Below, in pieces: positions 27,440 through 36,311 of a DNA stretch of 64,000 bases. The DNA lies in assembly GCA_028768525.1 (NCBI GenBank), contig CP054837.1, positions 310,001 to 374,000 of the forward strand, given 5' to 3'. The position numbers and the translations under genes are program-made. The DNA comes from Desulfobacter sp. (GTDB taxonomy: Bacteria; Desulfobacterota; Desulfobacteria; Desulfobacterales; Desulfobacteraceae). The stretch's first letter is position 1, and the number at the start of each line of letters is the position of its first letter. The notes below the pieces were generated by a model. The model worked only from the letters and a program-made list of their open reading frames with translations, had not been told where the DNA came from and did no database searches.

Positions 27440-29740
27440 ATGACGCTAAAAAAGAAATTCATTTTTCCTGTTTTCGGATCGGTGATCCTCATTGCACTGC
27501 TGTCCAATATTATTGCCAGAACCGTTTTAGACAGACAGAACAGACAGGCGTCCCATGAGATTATTGAAAGGGCGTTTCAAATCACTGAGGATGCCCTGGT
27601 ATTAAAAGAGATAAGCCTGCTTGAGTACAGCCAGCAGTTTGAATCCCGCCCGGTTCACTACACCCTCAATAAATTGATGAAACTTGGAGACAAACCCCAT
27701 CGCATTTCTGCCATCACCTATAAAAATACCGTGGAAATCATCCACAGCCTGGGGGTGTCCGGAAAAACAATAGAGGTGTTCAACGGGAAAGGCCGGCTGA
27801 TCCTATTCAGTGTTTCTGAGCCGGGCAAAAAGGATGAAATCCTGTCAGGATATATTCACCACAAAGAAAAAATCGTTGTTACCGCCAGAACAAAAGCCGG
27901 CGCCAGGATTTCCTTCAATGACTGGCAAATTAATACCCTGGCTGTTCCCGGCGGTTCCTCTGCCGATCTGCCCGATGAAAAACGGCTGGACTGGGAACTG
28001 AAGCACAATGAATCCCAGGTTTTCGTCTGCCTGCCCATACTCAAAAAAATATATGAGAATAAGGAATACCGGCAGGCCATAATCGGGTGGATCAAGGTGA
28101 GTGAGCCCCTAGACGATCAATTTTTCAGGCGGTTAAAGGGGCTGACAGGAACCCAAATCAACCTGTTCACAAGGGGGGGCAAATTCTCCATGGGCACCCT
28201 TCATAAGCAAGCCGGATCCATTCAGGAAAAGGTCCGGCAGATGATGGCCGCTGTCCCCGGCACGGCAGGCGGTCAGCACCGGACGACCGGGCGCCAGGGA
28301 ATGGATATTCATGCCGGCCCTGCTTCTTTTGACCAGATACGGGTGGCGGACACGGGCTACGCGGTGGGTGTGCGCCCCGTTCAAAGCGGGCCAGAACCTG
28401 TGGGTGCGGCATGCATCCTCTATTCCACGGAAAGCCTTGATGGCAACGCCCGTCAGATGATGATGGTGTTGAATCTGGTGTTGCTCCTCTTTTTTTTGAT
28501 GACCTTCTTTTTGATGATGACCGTCAGCAAGCAGGTTACCGCCCAGAAAAAAGCGGACCGGTTAAAGCGGTACCTGGACAATGTGATCAATTCAATGCCG
28601 TCGATTTTAATCGGGGTGGACAGTGAGGGAAAAATCACCCAGTGGAACCACACGGCGGAGCAGAAAACCGGCATATTTGCCAGGGAGGCAAAAAATAAAC
28701 CCCTTGCCCAGGTGATGCCAAGGATGGCCCGGGAGATGGAGATCATCAAAAAAAGCATTCAGGAACAGATTTCCAGTACGGATAAGAAGAAAGCCTATGC
28801 CGCGGATGAGGGGATCTGTTATGAGGATATCACCATTTATCCCCTGGCCACCAACGGCATCGAAGGAGCCGTGATCCGCATTGATGACGTGACAGAAGCC
28901 GTCCGCATGGAAGAGATGATGATCCAGTCCGAAAAAATGCTATCCATCGGCGGACTGGCCGCCGGCATGGCCCATGAAATCAACAATCCGCTGGCAGGGA
29001 TGATCCAGACCGCCAGTGTGCTTTCCAGCCGACTTGCCAGCACGGATATGAAAGTAAACCTGGATGAAGCACGCCAGGCCGGCACCTCCATGGAGGCGAT
29101 CCAGAAGTTTATGCGAGCCCGAAAGGTCCCCGAGATGCTGTCCACCATCCGTGACTCCGGAAACCGCGTGGCCCAGATCGTAAACAACATGCTCAGCTTT
29201 GCCAGAAAAGCCGATGCCCAGGTGTCGTCCTGTTCCCTTGCAGACCTCCTGGATAACACATTGTCACTGGCCAAAACCGATTTTGACCTGAAAAAAAGCT
29301 GGGATTTTAAATTGATTAAAATTCAAAAAAACTATGACCCCAACCTGCCCCCCGTGCCCTGTGAAAGCGGGAAAATTCAGCAGGTTGTACTCAATCTTTT
29401 GAAAAATGGCGCCCAGGCCATGCAGGAGGCAGGAACCGTTGAACCCGAGTTTAAAATTTCAACCCGGTTTGACGAGGAGAAGGAGATGGCCTGCTTGGAG
29501 ATCGCGGACAATGGGCCGGGTATGGAAAAAGAATTGTGCAAAAGGATATTTGAACCGTTTTTCACAACCAAGCCGGCCGGAATCGGTACCGGGCTCGGGC
29601 TGAGTGTTTCATACTTCATCGTAACGGAAAATCACGGCGGGACAATGACCGTTGATTCGACACCTGGAAAAGGCACGCTGTTTACAGTCTGCCTCCCGTT
29701 GGAAAAAAAGGGGCAGCAAGAAGAAGATTCTCATTCCTGA
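27440..29740 (+). CDS. Membrane sensor histidine kinase coupled to a binding protein
   Basis: 766 aa. First membrane helix at about residues 8-26, a large periplasmic sensor to about 335, second helix (LVLLLFFLMTFFLMM, about 345-365), a PAS domain at about 380-490, then the histidine box GMAHEINNPLAGMIQ. About 70 residues separate the two dimerisation helices, longer than usual but common in kinases of this lineage. The HATPase has LNLLKNGAQAM, DNGPGM and GTGLGLSVSYFIV. It is preceded by a periplasmic binding protein gene 29 bp away, and no response regulator follows, so its partner lies elsewhere. No convincing ribosome site precedes the ATG, which may indicate coupling to the upstream gene. 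Confidence 0.92.
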   Translation: MTLKKKFIFPVFGSVILIALLSNIIARTVLDRQNRQASHEIIERAFQITEDALVLKEISLLEYSQQFESRPVHYTLNKLMKLGDKPHRISAITYKNTVEIIHSLGVSGKTIEVFNGKGRLILFSVSEPGKKDEILSGYIHHKEKIVVTARTKAGARISFNDWQINTLAVPGGSSADLPDEKRLDWELKHNESQVFVCLPILKKIYENKEYRQAIIGWIKVSEPLDDQFFRRLKGLTGTQINLFTRGGKFSMGTLHKQAGSIQEKVRQMMAAVPGTAGGQHRTTGRQGMDIHAGPASFDQIRVADTGYAVGVRPVQSGPEPVGAACILYSTESLDGNARQMMMVLNLVLLLFFLMTFFLMMTVSKQVTAQKKADRLKRYLDNVINSMPSILIGVDSEGKITQWNHTAEQKTGIFAREAKNKPLAQVMPRMAREMEIIKKSIQEQISSTDKKKAYAADEGICYEDITIYPLATNGIEGAVIRIDDVTEAVRMEEMMIQSEKMLSIGGLAAGMAHEINNPLAGMIQTASVLSSRLASTDMKVNLDEARQAGTSMEAIQKFMRARKVPEMLSTIRDSGNRVAQIVNNMLSFARKADAQVSSCSLADLLDNTLSLAKTDFDLKKSWDFKLIKIQKNYDPNLPPVPCESGKIQQVVLNLLKNGAQAMQEAGTVEPEFKISTRFDEEKEMACLEIADNGPGMEKELCKRIFEPFFTTKPAGIGTGLGLSVSYFIVTENHGGTMTVDSTPGKGTLFTVCLPLEKKGQQEEDSHS

Positions 29741-29751
29741 TCATGGCCGGA

Positions 29752-29778
29752 ACCGGCAGTGCGGGGCCCTCTGCCGGT
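29752..29778 (+). terminator. Hairpin after the kinase gene
   Basis: ACCGGCAG and CTGCCGGT pair around an 11-base GC-rich loop 11 bp past the stop codon; no T-run. The remaining gap to 29903 holds no gene that can be seen. Confidence 0.35.
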
Positions 29779-29903
29779 AACCAACGGCCAAGTCAGAAAG
29801 CCCCCTGCCACTAAGAGTCTATTTCAATACACCGCACCGGTTCCCAATGGAAAAAAGTCCCTGCGTCGGTGCTGGGCAATTGCCATGGGACGCCATATCC
29901 GCA

Positions 29904-32156
29904 TTAAACGGCCGCCGCCTGTTCTCCGGTCGGCTTGAGCACCTTGGGCAGCAGCACCACCAATACCAGGGCGGCCCCCACCAGGATCACGGATAATTTG
30001 CTGGAGACCAGCAAGAGTCCGCCGATGGTCAGCATGGTTTTGCCGACCAGGGAAATACCGGACCTGAAATAACCGATATATGCGGCGGACAGGGCAATGA
30101 CGCCCAAGATGCCGCTGACCATGGCCAGGGTGAATTCGGTCCAGGTGAAATCAATAAAGAGCATGCTGGGCGCGTAGACAAACATAAAGGGCACCAGGGC
30201 CTTGCCCATGGACAGGCGGAACGCCGTGGTACCGGTCCGCATGGGATCGGCGCCGCCGATGCCGGCGCCGGCGTAGGCAGCCAGGGCCACGGGCGGGGTC
30301 ACATCCGCCAGCACCCCGTAATAGAATACAAAAAAATGGGTGGCCACCAGGGGGACCCCCAGTTCGTTGAGGGCCGGGCCAGCGATGGAGGCCAGGATGA
30401 TATAGCAGGGGGTGGTGGGAATGCCCGCCCCCATGACGATACAGGCCACAGCCACCATGATCAGGCCGAAAAACAAGGTGGCGCCCTGGGCGGAAATCAT
30501 GCCCATGGGAATAAGGCCTGAAACGATGTCGCCGGCCGAGGAGGCCAACTGGAGCACTGCCCCGGAAAACTTGAATCCCATGCCCGTGAGGGTGAGGATG
30601 CCAAGTATAAAGCCCACACAGGCGCAGGCCGCGCCGATGGCCAGGGCGTACCGGGCCCCTTCATCCAGCCCCTTGGCAATGCGCCTGGGGGTCAGGGTCT
30701 GGGAATCATCCAGTTCACCGATGCCCAGCTTTTTGGTGATGGGCGGGATATAGGAACAGACCACGGTGAGAATAATCCCCCAGAAGGCCGCCAGATACGG
30801 GGTGAACTGGAGCAGCAGCAGGGTCACCATTACGGTGAGGGGAATCATCAGGTGCCAGGAGCGTTTCATCACCTGCATCAGCTGGGGGATCTGTTCTCTG
30901 GCCATGCCCTTAAGGCCAAGGCGCCGGGCTTCCAGGTGGACCATGGAAAAAATGGCAAGATAATGGAAAAGGGCCGGGATAATGGCAATGAGAATAATCT
31001 CGTTGTAGGGGATGCCCAGCATCTCGGTCATGACAAAGGCCGAGGCGCCCATAATCGGCGGCGTCACCTGTCCTCCGCAGGAGGAGGAGGCCTCAACGGC
31101 CGAAGCAAACCGGGGGGTGAACCCGTTTTTCTTCATCATGGGGATGGTAAATGAACCGGTGGTGGCGGTGTTGGCAATGGGGGAGCCTGAAATCATCCCG
31201 AAAAATCCAGAGGAAACCACAGAGACCTTGGCCGGACCGCCGGAATATTTGCCGGCCAGGATCATGGCCAGGTCGATGAAAAGCTGGCCCAGCCCGGACA
31301 TCTGGGCCATGACCCCGAAGAGTACGAAATGGAAGACATAGGTGGCCACAACCCCGACGGCCACCCCGTAGATGCCTTCGGTCCCCAGGTACAGGTGCTC
31401 CACGATGCGGACAATATCATAGCCCCTGTGGGCCAGTACCCCGGGCAGGTAAGGCCCGAGCACCGCATAGAGCAAGGCGCCTGCGCCGATCACGGGCAGG
31501 GTGTTGCCCATGCACCTGCGGCAGGCCTCGGTGGTCATCATGATGGCCACAAGCCCCATGATATAATCATAGATATCGGGGAAGCCGATGTTGACGATAA
31601 AAATTTTCTGGAAAAAGACGATGAGGTAAAGGGAAAACCCGGCACCGGCAATGGCCAGGGGCCAGTCGGCAATGGAGAGTTTATCCCCCTCCCCGCCCCA
31701 TTGTTTGATGGGCAGGGCCGTCAGGGAGACGAACAGGGTCAGGACCATGATGCCGGCCTGGGCCCAGAACGGAATCTCGCTGGAAAACCTGTGGGTCAGC
31801 TGCCAGGCCAGAAAAAGATAAAAGGCGGCAAAGCCAAGGCCGAACCCCCAGGCCCGCACCGGTTTTTCCACGGGTTTCCGGGGAAAAATCAAAAAGACCA
31901 GCCCCAGCACCAGGGTCAGGTGGACGGTGCGGTGCATTACCTCGTTGAGCAGGCCGAACCCCGCCGTATACACATGGAAAAGACTTAAAACAATGCAGAG
32001 CACCCCGGTGATTTTTGCCGTGATGCCGCCGATATTCCTGAAGTTGGATTCGGCATCGTATTTTTTTACTATGGATTCTATCTGGTCATTATCCATTGGA
32101 TTTGAGTGGATAGAAGGATCCGGGCGCTGCCCCGTATCTTTTACTTCAGTTTCCAT
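29904..32156 (-). CDS. Fused TRAP transporter membrane subunit (DctQ-DctM type)
   Basis: 750 aa, very hydrophobic, with about 17-19 predicted membrane segments. The N-terminal third corresponds to the small DctQ-like subunit and the rest to the large DctM-like subunit, with the fused-permease signatures SGSPIANTATTGSFTIPMMK, SSCGGQVTPPIMGASAFVM and the GIPTTPCYI loop. Such fused permeases pair with TAXI-type binding proteins and use a sodium gradient to import organic acids. The neighbouring genes, DUF1850 (27 bp upstream) and a TAXI binding protein, form the complete operon. The substrate is not known; glutamate, dicarboxylates and other acids are transported by relatives. Confidence 0.93.
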   Translation of the reverse strand: METEVKDTGQRPDPSIHSNPMDNDQIESIVKKYDAESNFRNIGGITAKITGVLCIVLSLFHVYTAGFGLLNEVMHRTVHLTLVLGLVFLIFPRKPVEKPVRAWGFGLGFAAFYLFLAWQLTHRFSSEIPFWAQAGIMVLTLFVSLTALPIKQWGGEGDKLSIADWPLAIAGAGFSLYLIVFFQKIFIVNIGFPDIYDYIMGLVAIMMTTEACRRCMGNTLPVIGAGALLYAVLGPYLPGVLAHRGYDIVRIVEHLYLGTEGIYGVAVGVVATYVFHFVLFGVMAQMSGLGQLFIDLAMILAGKYSGGPAKVSVVSSGFFGMISGSPIANTATTGSFTIPMMKKNGFTPRFASAVEASSSCGGQVTPPIMGASAFVMTEMLGIPYNEIILIAIIPALFHYLAIFSMVHLEARRLGLKGMAREQIPQLMQVMKRSWHLMIPLTVMVTLLLLQFTPYLAAFWGIILTVVCSYIPPITKKLGIGELDDSQTLTPRRIAKGLDEGARYALAIGAACACVGFILGILTLTGMGFKFSGAVLQLASSAGDIVSGLIPMGMISAQGATLFFGLIMVAVACIVMGAGIPTTPCYIILASIAGPALNELGVPLVATHFFVFYYGVLADVTPPVALAAYAGAGIGGADPMRTGTTAFRLSMGKALVPFMFVYAPSMLFIDFTWTEFTLAMVSGILGVIALSAAYIGYFRSGISLVGKTMLTIGGLLLVSSKLSVILVGAALVLVVLLPKVLKPTGEQAAAV

Positions 32157-32183
32157 GCGTGTTCCTTTGCTCCGGGAAACGGC

Positions 32184-32657
32184 CTAGTTGCCGACAATGC
32201 GCAGCAGCAGGGCCTGGTCTTCCCATTGGTTGAGATTAATGGTTGTACTGCCGAGGATCAGGCGGTTTTTATAATTTTTGTCGGTTCTGACCACCAGTTT
32301 TGGGATGGGCCGTTCCATATTCAGTACAAACTCCTCCCCTTCCTTTGCCCAGGACAGTCCCCCTGGCTCGCTGGGATGGGAGGGCAGTCCGGCCCCGTGG
32401 GCACGGAACCGCTCCTGGGTCTGGATGATCCGGGTCCCCTGAATCCTGTAGATATCCGTCACCGGGGTCCGGGACACCGAGTGGATAAAGGAGAGGGAAA
32501 ACCCCGTTTCCTCTCCCAGTTCCGTTCGGGTCAATTCGCGGCCTTGGGGAAACTGGACCACAGCCAGGTAGCGATCCCCCTGCCCTGAAGCCAGGGCCGA
32601 CGTAAAAATGCAGGCGGCCAGCACAATGGCCGGCACGCCTGCCAGAAAGCGCCCCAT
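32184..32657 (-). CDS. DUF1850 protein of the TAXI-TRAP operon
   Basis: 157 aa, with an N-terminal hydrophobic signal (MGRFLAGVPAIVLAACIFTS) and a DUF1850-type core: FSLSFIHSVSRTPVTDIYRI followed by an E-R-F-x-A-x-G-x-G-L-P pattern. DUF1850 genes regularly sit between TAXI binding protein and fused permease genes, as here, but the biochemical role is undetermined; an accessory periplasmic or membrane-anchored subunit is likely. The ATG follows the TAXI stop by one base, so translation is coupled. Confidence 0.85.
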   Translation of the reverse strand: MGRFLAGVPAIVLAACIFTSALASGQGDRYLAVVQFPQGRELTRTELGEETGFSLSFIHSVSRTPVTDIYRIQGTRIIQTQERFRAHGAGLPSHPSEPGGLSWAKEGEEFVLNMERPIPKLVVRTDKNYKNRLILGSTTINLNQWEDQALLLRIVGN

Positions 32658-32658
32658 C

Positions 32659-33633
32659 TTATTTGATCAGGCCTTTTTCGCGGTAGTAACGTTCTGCACC
32701 GGGATGCAGGGGAATGGATACGGATTCAAGGGCCTTGGCCAGGCTGATTTCCTTGCCTTTGACATGGACCTTGGCCAGGGTGTCGGTATTTTCGTAGAGC
32801 GCCTTGACCACATGGTAGGCGGTGTTCTCGTCAAGTCCGTCATGGGTGGCCCAGATGGCGCGGACCGCGATGGTTTTCACATCGTCATTCTGGCCTTTGT
32901 AGGTATTGGCCGGAAGCACGGCATTGGCATAGTAAGGCTGGACTTCCTGGAGCTTGGCAATGGCCGGGCCGGTCAGGGGGAGGATCTTGATGTCGTGGTG
33001 GTTGGCCAGCTCAAGCACGGATGCCGTGGGGGTGCCGGCGGTGATCAGAGAGGCGTCCAGGTTGCCGTCTTTGATTTTTTCAACAGACTGGGAAAAGGAG
33101 GAGTAATCTTCTTTGATATCGGTTTTTCTGTCCATGCCGTAGGAGGCCAGAAGATCGCCCAGCAGCTGCCACTGGCCGGATCCCGGGGAACCTGAGGAGA
33201 TGGATTTGCCCTTAAGGTCGCCAAAGGCGGCAACACCGGTTTTGGCCCGGACCACCAGCTGCACGGTTTCAGGATAGAGGGCGCCCAGGGCGCGCAGGTT
33301 TTTCAGATTTTTCCCCTTGAACTGTTTGGTGCCCTTATAGGCCGCGTCCAGAATATCGGCGGCAACAAAGGCGGACTCGATGCCCTTCCGGCTCAGGAGG
33401 GTGGCGTTGGCAACGGAGGCGTTGCCGGTTTCTGCTGTGGCGGACAGCTTTTTGCCGTCAATAACCACCTTGTTGGAGATCATCTGGGCCAGCATTCCGC
33501 CTAAGGGATAATAGGTGCCGCCGGTGCCGCCGGTGGCGATGCCGAAAAAAATTCTGCCGGCAGCCGAAGCCGGACCGGCAAGGATGAGACCTGTAACGGC
33601 CAGGACAGCGATAAGTTGTGCAACTCTTTTCAT
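32659..33633 (-). CDS. TAXI-family TRAP solute-binding protein
   Basis: 324 aa with a signal peptide (MKRVAQLIAVLAVTGLILAG, cleavage after ASA near residue 24) and the TAXI hallmark FGIATGGTGGTYYPLGGMLA at the mature N-terminus. Later motifs ISSGSPGSGQWQLLGDLL and the C-terminal YHVVKALYEN are also typical. It captures an anionic solute in the periplasm for the downstream fused permease. The ATG at 33633 has GGAGGAAG 6 bases upstream; the longer start at 33648 is not supported. A perfect 27-bp inverted repeat lies 38 bp before the start. Confidence 0.93.
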   Translation of the reverse strand: MKRVAQLIAVLAVTGLILAGPASAAGRIFFGIATGGTGGTYYPLGGMLAQMISNKVVIDGKKLSATAETGNASVANATLLSRKGIESAFVAADILDAAYKGTKQFKGKNLKNLRALGALYPETVQLVVRAKTGVAAFGDLKGKSISSGSPGSGQWQLLGDLLASYGMDRKTDIKEDYSSFSQSVEKIKDGNLDASLITAGTPTASVLELANHHDIKILPLTGPAIAKLQEVQPYYANAVLPANTYKGQNDDVKTIAVRAIWATHDGLDENTAYHVVKALYENTDTLAKVHVKGKEISLAKALESVSIPLHPGAERYYREKGLIK

Positions 33634-33670
33634 TGAAACTTCCTCCATAGATCGGGTGTACGAACGAATG

Positions 33671-33697
33671 CCGATATGGAACCGGTTTCCATATCGG
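33671..33697. promoter_or_regulatory. Perfect 11-bp inverted repeat upstream of the TAXI-TRAP operon
   Basis: CCGATATGGAA and TTCCATATCGG flank CCGGT. It lies 38 bp before the ATG of the binding protein, so it is either an operator near the transcription start or a hairpin in the leader. The LuxR-type regulator encoded immediately upstream is the natural candidate to bind it (inference). Confidence 0.55.
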
Positions 33698-33780
33698 ATG
33701 CTAATTTATTTAGAAAAGCCCGGCAATTTTGTAAATCCGCCCTAGGATCCAAATCCGCCTGGTCACAAAGGATGAAAAGA

Positions 33781-33800
33781 TATGGTCACAAGTGACCATA
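33781..33800 (-). terminator. 20-bp palindrome between regulator gene and TRAP operon
   Basis: TATGGTCAC and GTGACCATA around AA, 18 bp after the regulator stop. On the minus strand it is followed by ATCTTTTC, a weak T-run, so it may be the terminator of the upstream operon. A further TGGTCACAA half-site at 33760-33768 also allows a protein-binding reading. Confidence 0.4.
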
Positions 33801-33817
33801 AGAGAGAACGAACAGGA

Positions 33818-34474
33818 TTAGTCGAAGGTGGTGTATCCCTTGCGGATGGCGTATTTAACCAGGCCTGCGGTTTTCCGGATATCCAGTTTCTTTTTGATGG
33901 CGGCCCGGTGGTGCTTTACCGTGGCCACGCTGATATTGAGCAGGTCGGCGATGTCCTGGTTGGATTTTTCCTCGGCAATGAGCTTGAGCACCTCCCGCTC
34001 CCTCACGGTGAGGGGCTCAAAAGAGGCGGATTTCCCTCCGGAACGATAGGACTGGGCCAGATCGTTGGTCAGCTCTTTCTGGATCAGGGGAGAGATATAG
34101 GTATCCCCGTTTTTAACGGTATCAATGGCCTTGACCAGTTCCCTGGGGGCATCTTCCTTGAGCAGGTACCCGTCGGCCCCGGCGGACAGGGCATGATGGA
34201 CATATTGAAGGCTTTTATGCATGGAGAGGATGAGAATCTTGATGCCCGGATAGAGCATCTTGATCTCAATGGCCGCCTCAATGCCCCGAAGATTCGGCAT
34301 GGCGATATCCAGCAGAATCATATCCGGGGTTTTCTGGGTGAGCAGGCGAAGAAGTTCCAGGCCGTCCCCGGCCTCGCCGATCACCAGCAGGTTCTCCTGT
34401 TTTTCAAGGATCTGCCGGATCCCGTGGCGGAGCAGTTTATGGTCGTCCGCCAGTATGATGGTGCTCGTATTCAT
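33818..34474 (-). CDS. NarL/LuxR-type response regulator
   Basis: 218 aa: receiver domain with D10, D11 and phospho-acceptor D56 (ILLDIAMPN), then a LuxR helix-turn-helix (LTVREREVLKLIAEEKSNQD, about residues 150-205). The ATG at 34474 aligns with the receiver start, while the longer open frame (to 34696) merely overlaps the kinase gene out of phase. The gene overlaps the 3' end of its kinase gene by 38 bp. The operon order binding protein-kinase-regulator, directly upstream of the TAXI-TRAP operon, suggests that it controls that operon, possibly through the palindromes between them. Confidence 0.93.
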   Translation of the reverse strand: MNTSTIILADDHKLLRHGIRQILEKQENLLVIGEAGDGLELLRLLTQKTPDMILLDIAMPNLRGIEAAIEIKMLYPGIKILILSMHKSLQYVHHALSAGADGYLLKEDAPRELVKAIDTVKNGDTYISPLIQKELTNDLAQSYRSGGKSASFEPLTVREREVLKLIAEEKSNQDIADLLNISVATVKHHRAAIKKKLDIRKTAGLVKYAIRKGYTTFD

Positions 34475-36311
34475 GGGACCTGTTTTTATCAATTGGCATA
34501 CTGAATTGCAATAGGGTTCCCTTGCCGGGGGCGGTTTTAATTGAAAAATTTCCGCCCAGCATCCTGGCCCGCTCCTGCATGGTGGCAAGCCCCAGGCCCT
34601 TGGGGGAAAGCCCGCCCGTGCCGCTGTCCTCGGGGTCGAACCCCCGGCCGTTGTCCCGGATGGAAAATTCAAAGCGGTTTCCCCGGTAAAAGGCATTTAA
34701 ATCCAATTCATCGGCCTGGGCATGACGCACGGCATTGGCAATGGCCTCCTGGAAAATCCGGTAGACCAGAATCTGGCTGTCCAGGGAAAGGTCCTGGTCC
34801 AGGTTGTCCAGGTTGATATCCCCATGGATGGTGTAATGCTGCTTGATGGTGTCCATGAGCCACATCAGGGCGGCAGAAAGCCCAAGGTCCTCTATGGTGG
34901 AGGGGGTCAGGTCTTTGGACAGCCGCCGCACATTTTCAATGAGCTGGTCGATATATTCCACCATGGCCTCGCATTCCCTGCGGCAGCCTTCACAACGATT
35001 TCCACAGCCGCCGGCCTGAGCCTCCTTAAGCCCTTCTTCGAGAAGAATCACCTTAAGCTTGAGCACAGCCAGGGACTGGCCCACCTCGTCGTGGAGTTCC
35101 ACGGAAAGGCGTTTTCGCTCATCCTCCTGGGCCGAAATCAGCCGGGAACTGAGCTGGTGGAGCCGGAACTCCGACGCCTTGAGTTCATCTTCGATCTTCT
35201 TTCGGGTGGTCATATCCCTGGAATTGACCACAATGCCTTCAATGCCCGGCACCCGGCTCAGGTTCCGGCCGGAAATTTCCAGAATCCGTTCCTGCCCATC
35301 GCTGTTCTTAAATGCGAATTCCCTAAACAGGATATCCCTGGGGCTGGCGGCCAGATAGCTTAAGAATTTTGAGAACTCCGCCCGCTCCCGGGGAAGCATG
35401 AGGTCCGAAAACGGCCTGCCCTTGAGGGCGGCGCTCCTGAACCCCAGCAGACGCGTAATGGAAGGGCTCAAATAATTGATCCGCCCCTGGTCCGGGGACA
35501 GCAGGGCGATCAGATCCGAGGAATTCTCCGTCAGGGCCCTGAAGTATTGCTCACTCTGCCTGAGCGCCCCGAGACTCTGCTTTAAATCCCCGGACATGGT
35601 ATTAAAGGCACGGGACACCTGTCCGATCTCATCGCTGCTGGTGACAGGGAGCCGGACATCCAAGTCCCCCTGTCCCACCTTGCGGGCGCCGTCCACCAGC
35701 AATCCCAGCGGGTGGACCAGGCGGCGGGTGAGAAAAATAATGAGCAGGGATATACCCATGGACCCCAGAACGGCCAGGGCTGTGATATATTTTTTGGCAT
35801 GGTTTACCGGGCCGTAAATCTCACTTAAAGGGTCCGTGGCAACAATAATCCATCCCCAGGCGTTGAAGGCGGCAAACATCCCCAGGTGCCTCTCCCCCTG
35901 CCACCGGTAGGAAACCGCCCCCCTGCTCTGCCTGAGCATCTGAAGAAACCAGTCCGTGCCGCTTACATCCTGCCCCATGGCAGCGGCATCCGGATGAAAG
36001 ACAATCCGGCCGGTCATATCCAGAACATAGACATACCCCCTGGTGCCGATGCGGATCTGGGCCAGGCCCCGGGTGGCATCCAGCTGGGCCTTTTTAGTGC
36101 CGGCGGCGATATTGGTAATATTGTAAAGCCGCAGGAATTCTTCGTGCTCAGCCACCCGGTTCACTGCCTCGGCCAGCCGGGTGTCCAGCCAGCGTTCGGC
36201 AATGAGGTCCAGGGACTGCCTGGAGAGGTAATAGGTCAGCCAGGAGCCCATGACCAGTGCCACCAGAACCGCCGGCAGGGTCATGCCCAGAATCTTATGA
36301 AAAATTTTCAC
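34437..36311 (-). CDS. Cache/HAMP/PAS HisKA_3 kinase with a four-cysteine insert
   Basis: 624 aa. Membrane helices at about residues 8-28 and 178-196 enclose a single Cache domain (GTRGYVYVLDMTGRIVFHP). HAMP (197-250) and PAS (255-370) follow. The phospho-acceptor H407 lies in the box VELHDEVGQSL. Between the two dimerisation helices are C436, C440, C443 and C447 (CX3CX2CX3C), a spacing that could bind zinc or an iron-sulfur cluster. The HATPase has DNGRGFDPED and GLGLATMQERA. It overlaps the upstream binding-protein gene by 4 bp (ATGA) and the downstream regulator by 38 bp, so the three are translationally coupled. Confidence 0.93.
   Translation of the reverse strand: MKIFHKILGMTLPAVLVALVMGSWLTYYLSRQSLDLIAERWLDTRLAEAVNRVAEHEEFLRLYNITNIAAGTKKAQLDATRGLAQIRIGTRGYVYVLDMTGRIVFHPDAAAMGQDVSGTDWFLQMLRQSRGAVSYRWQGERHLGMFAAFNAWGWIIVATDPLSEIYGPVNHAKKYITALAVLGSMGISLLIIFLTRRLVHPLGLLVDGARKVGQGDLDVRLPVTSSDEIGQVSRAFNTMSGDLKQSLGALRQSEQYFRALTENSSDLIALLSPDQGRINYLSPSITRLLGFRSAALKGRPFSDLMLPRERAEFSKFLSYLAASPRDILFREFAFKNSDGQERILEISGRNLSRVPGIEGIVVNSRDMTTRKKIEDELKASEFRLHQLSSRLISAQEDERKRLSVELHDEVGQSLAVLKLKVILLEEGLKEAQAGGCGNRCEGCRRECEAMVEYIDQLIENVRRLSKDLTPSTIEDLGLSAALMWLMDTIKQHYTIHGDINLDNLDQDLSLDSQILVYRIFQEAIANAVRHAQADELDLNAFYRGNRFEFSIRDNGRGFDPEDSGTGGLSPKGLGLATMQERARMLGGNFSIKTAPGKGTLLQFSMPIDKNRSHEYEHHHTGGRP

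Noticed and set aside
34475..34696. N-terminal extension of the NarL-type regulator into the kinase gene
   Set aside because: The 74 extra residues are the kinase coding region read in another frame.
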